This document shows, piece after piece, positions 35,103-35,761 of a stretch of 35,761 nt of DNA. The DNA lies in contig CALZTY010000023.1 of the NCBI GenBank assembly GCA_945829225.1, positions 1 to 35,761 on the forward strand. Reading direction: 5' to 3'. The position numbers and the translations under genes are program-made. Each line of letters starts with the position of its first letter. The stretch's first letter is position 1. Source of the stretch: an uncultured Bacteroidales bacterium (lineage in GTDB: Bacteria > Bacteroidota > Bacteroidia > Bacteroidales > Muribaculaceae). Below the pieces are notes generated by a model that worked only from the letters and a program-made list of their open reading frames with translations, did not search any database and had not been told where the DNA came from.

Positions 35103-35581
35103 TATCGTTTAATTTTGAGGGTTTGGTTATTAACTTTTAAGATATAAACGCCCTTGGGCAGGTGTGAGATGCTGACGGGGGTGCCGTTCCAATTGGGTTG
35201 GGAAACAACGGTGCGACCACACACGTCAATTACTGCGAGGGAGTTAACGCCGGCATTCAAGCCGCGGGCTCCTACACATTCGTTGGCACAGAACAGAACC
35301 ACCTTGGTGAAGTCTTCGGTGAGGGTTGCATCTTTAATGCCTCCTTCACTGCCTGTAAAGGTTAATTTCTGTACGTTCTGCCACGCAACTACTTGGGATG
35401 ATTCGTCATTCAGGACGATGTTGACACCTTCGGCGCCGAAAGTCACTTTCCTGACGTTGCTCAGGTCGACTGTCGCTACCTCGGTTTCCTCGGGTCCGTT
35501 GACCACCAGAGATACCTCTGCTGTGGCTGTGGCTCCAAGTGCCAATCCCAATGCTGTCAGAATAATACTCTTTTTGTTCAT
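35102..35581 (-). CDS. Small secreted protein with T9SS type A-like C-terminal domain
   Basis: A 159-residue protein with signal peptide (about 1-21). Residues about 34-75 are a strand module with two V-x-K-(V/L)-T-F repeats (SNVRKVTFG, QNVQKLTFT). The last 45-50 residues (LAVIDVCGRTVV ... ISHLPKGVYILKVNNQ ... KIKR) match the T9SS sorting-domain pattern, so almost half of the protein is a sorting signal. The ATG at 35581 precedes the usual MNKKS-type signal peptide; an ATG six bases upstream is possible. Coupled to the next gene by a one-base overlap. Confidence 0.76.
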   Translation of the reverse strand: MNKKSIILTALGLALGATATAEVSLVVNGPEETEVATVDLSNVRKVTFGAEGVNIVLNDESSQVVAWQNVQKLTFTGSEGGIKDATLTEDFTKVVLFCANECVGARGLNAGVNSLAVIDVCGRTVVSQPNWNGTPVSISHLPKGVYILKVNNQTLKIKR

Positions 35582-35644
35582 AAGCATAGCGGAATTAAGG
35601 GGTTATTAATAATTGTTATTCTATTAGTGTCATTGTTGACGGCA

Positions 35645-35676
35645 CAAATTTATAACATTTGTTTTGTATCTACAAA
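35645..35676 (-). promoter_or_regulatory. Promoter of the secreted protein pair
   Basis: Minus strand TTTG (35676-35673), 20 bases, TAAATTTG (35652-35645), a perfect consensus, giving a leader of about 60 bases. No gene is visible from 35677 to the right edge. Confidence 0.7.
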
Positions 35677-35761
35677 TATTTTAAAAAAATTTTGTCATAC
35701 TGATACGATTTTGCTTATTTTTCTTCCAAAATGGCGAATTATTTGAAGATTTCCCCCGTTT

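Overview
The window looks like chromosomal core DNA of a Bacteroidales bacterium (phylum Bacteroidota), possibly a gut Muribaculaceae-like lineage; the family-level guess is inference. Evidence for the phylum: promoters of the form TTTG-N19-21-TAnnTTTG in front of most transcription units, general lack of Shine-Dalgarno sequences, a DUF4295 gene beside rpmG and rpmB, a DUF3575/DUF5119/fimbrillin operon, a type IX secretion (T9SS) plug gene with T9SS-type C-terminal tails on other proteins, and a 497-residue succinate/acetate CoA-transferase. No insertion sequence, phage, integrase, CRISPR array or rRNA gene was seen. No intergenic stretch exceeds 300 bases.

Layout. 1-397 is a VanZ-like gene cut by the left edge. 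400-3283 (minus) is a three-gene unit: a small membrane protein, the CoA-transferase and a TlpA-like thioredoxin protein. 3358-6422 (plus) holds miaB, a sodium-dependent NSS transporter and a small single-helix membrane protein. 6367-8902 (minus) is a tightly overlapping unit ung, T9SS plug (DUF5103), DUF3109. Then come tRNA-Arg(CCG), a bidirectional terminator, and the divergent pair hppA (membrane pyrophosphatase, minus) and a PiT phosphate transporter with a PhoU-like tail (plus). uvrB (minus) follows, then a plus-strand fimbrial operon (16090-19519) and a SpoU-type RNA methyltransferase. 20538-21158 (minus) is a ribosomal protein operon, rpmB, rpmG, DUF4295. A large GHL10-type glycosidase with a T9SS-like tail, a DAACS carboxylate symporter, tatC and tatA follow on the minus strand. 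The right third (all minus) has a small outer-membrane barrel, a ROK sugar kinase, an operon of coiled-coil membrane protein, Kef-type antiporter and purM, and a pair of translationally coupled secreted proteins.

Themes. (1) Protein export: TatA/TatC, a T9SS plug, and two proteins with T9SS type A-like C-terminal tails. (2) Cation and phosphate economy: a pyrophosphatase of the K+-dependent class opposite a phosphate transporter, plus two transporters from Na+/H+-coupled families and a Kef-type antiporter. (3) Surface structures: a minimal pilus operon. (4) Gene packing: start/stop overlaps inside operons, convergent genes 2 bases apart or overlapping, and two divergent promoter pairs whose -7 boxes form palindromes. 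I found no clearly new defence or mobile system. The least explained items are the small protein behind the NSS transporter, the mini T9SS-tail protein coupled to a larger secreted protein, the palindromic divergent promoters and the leader of the ribosomal protein operon.
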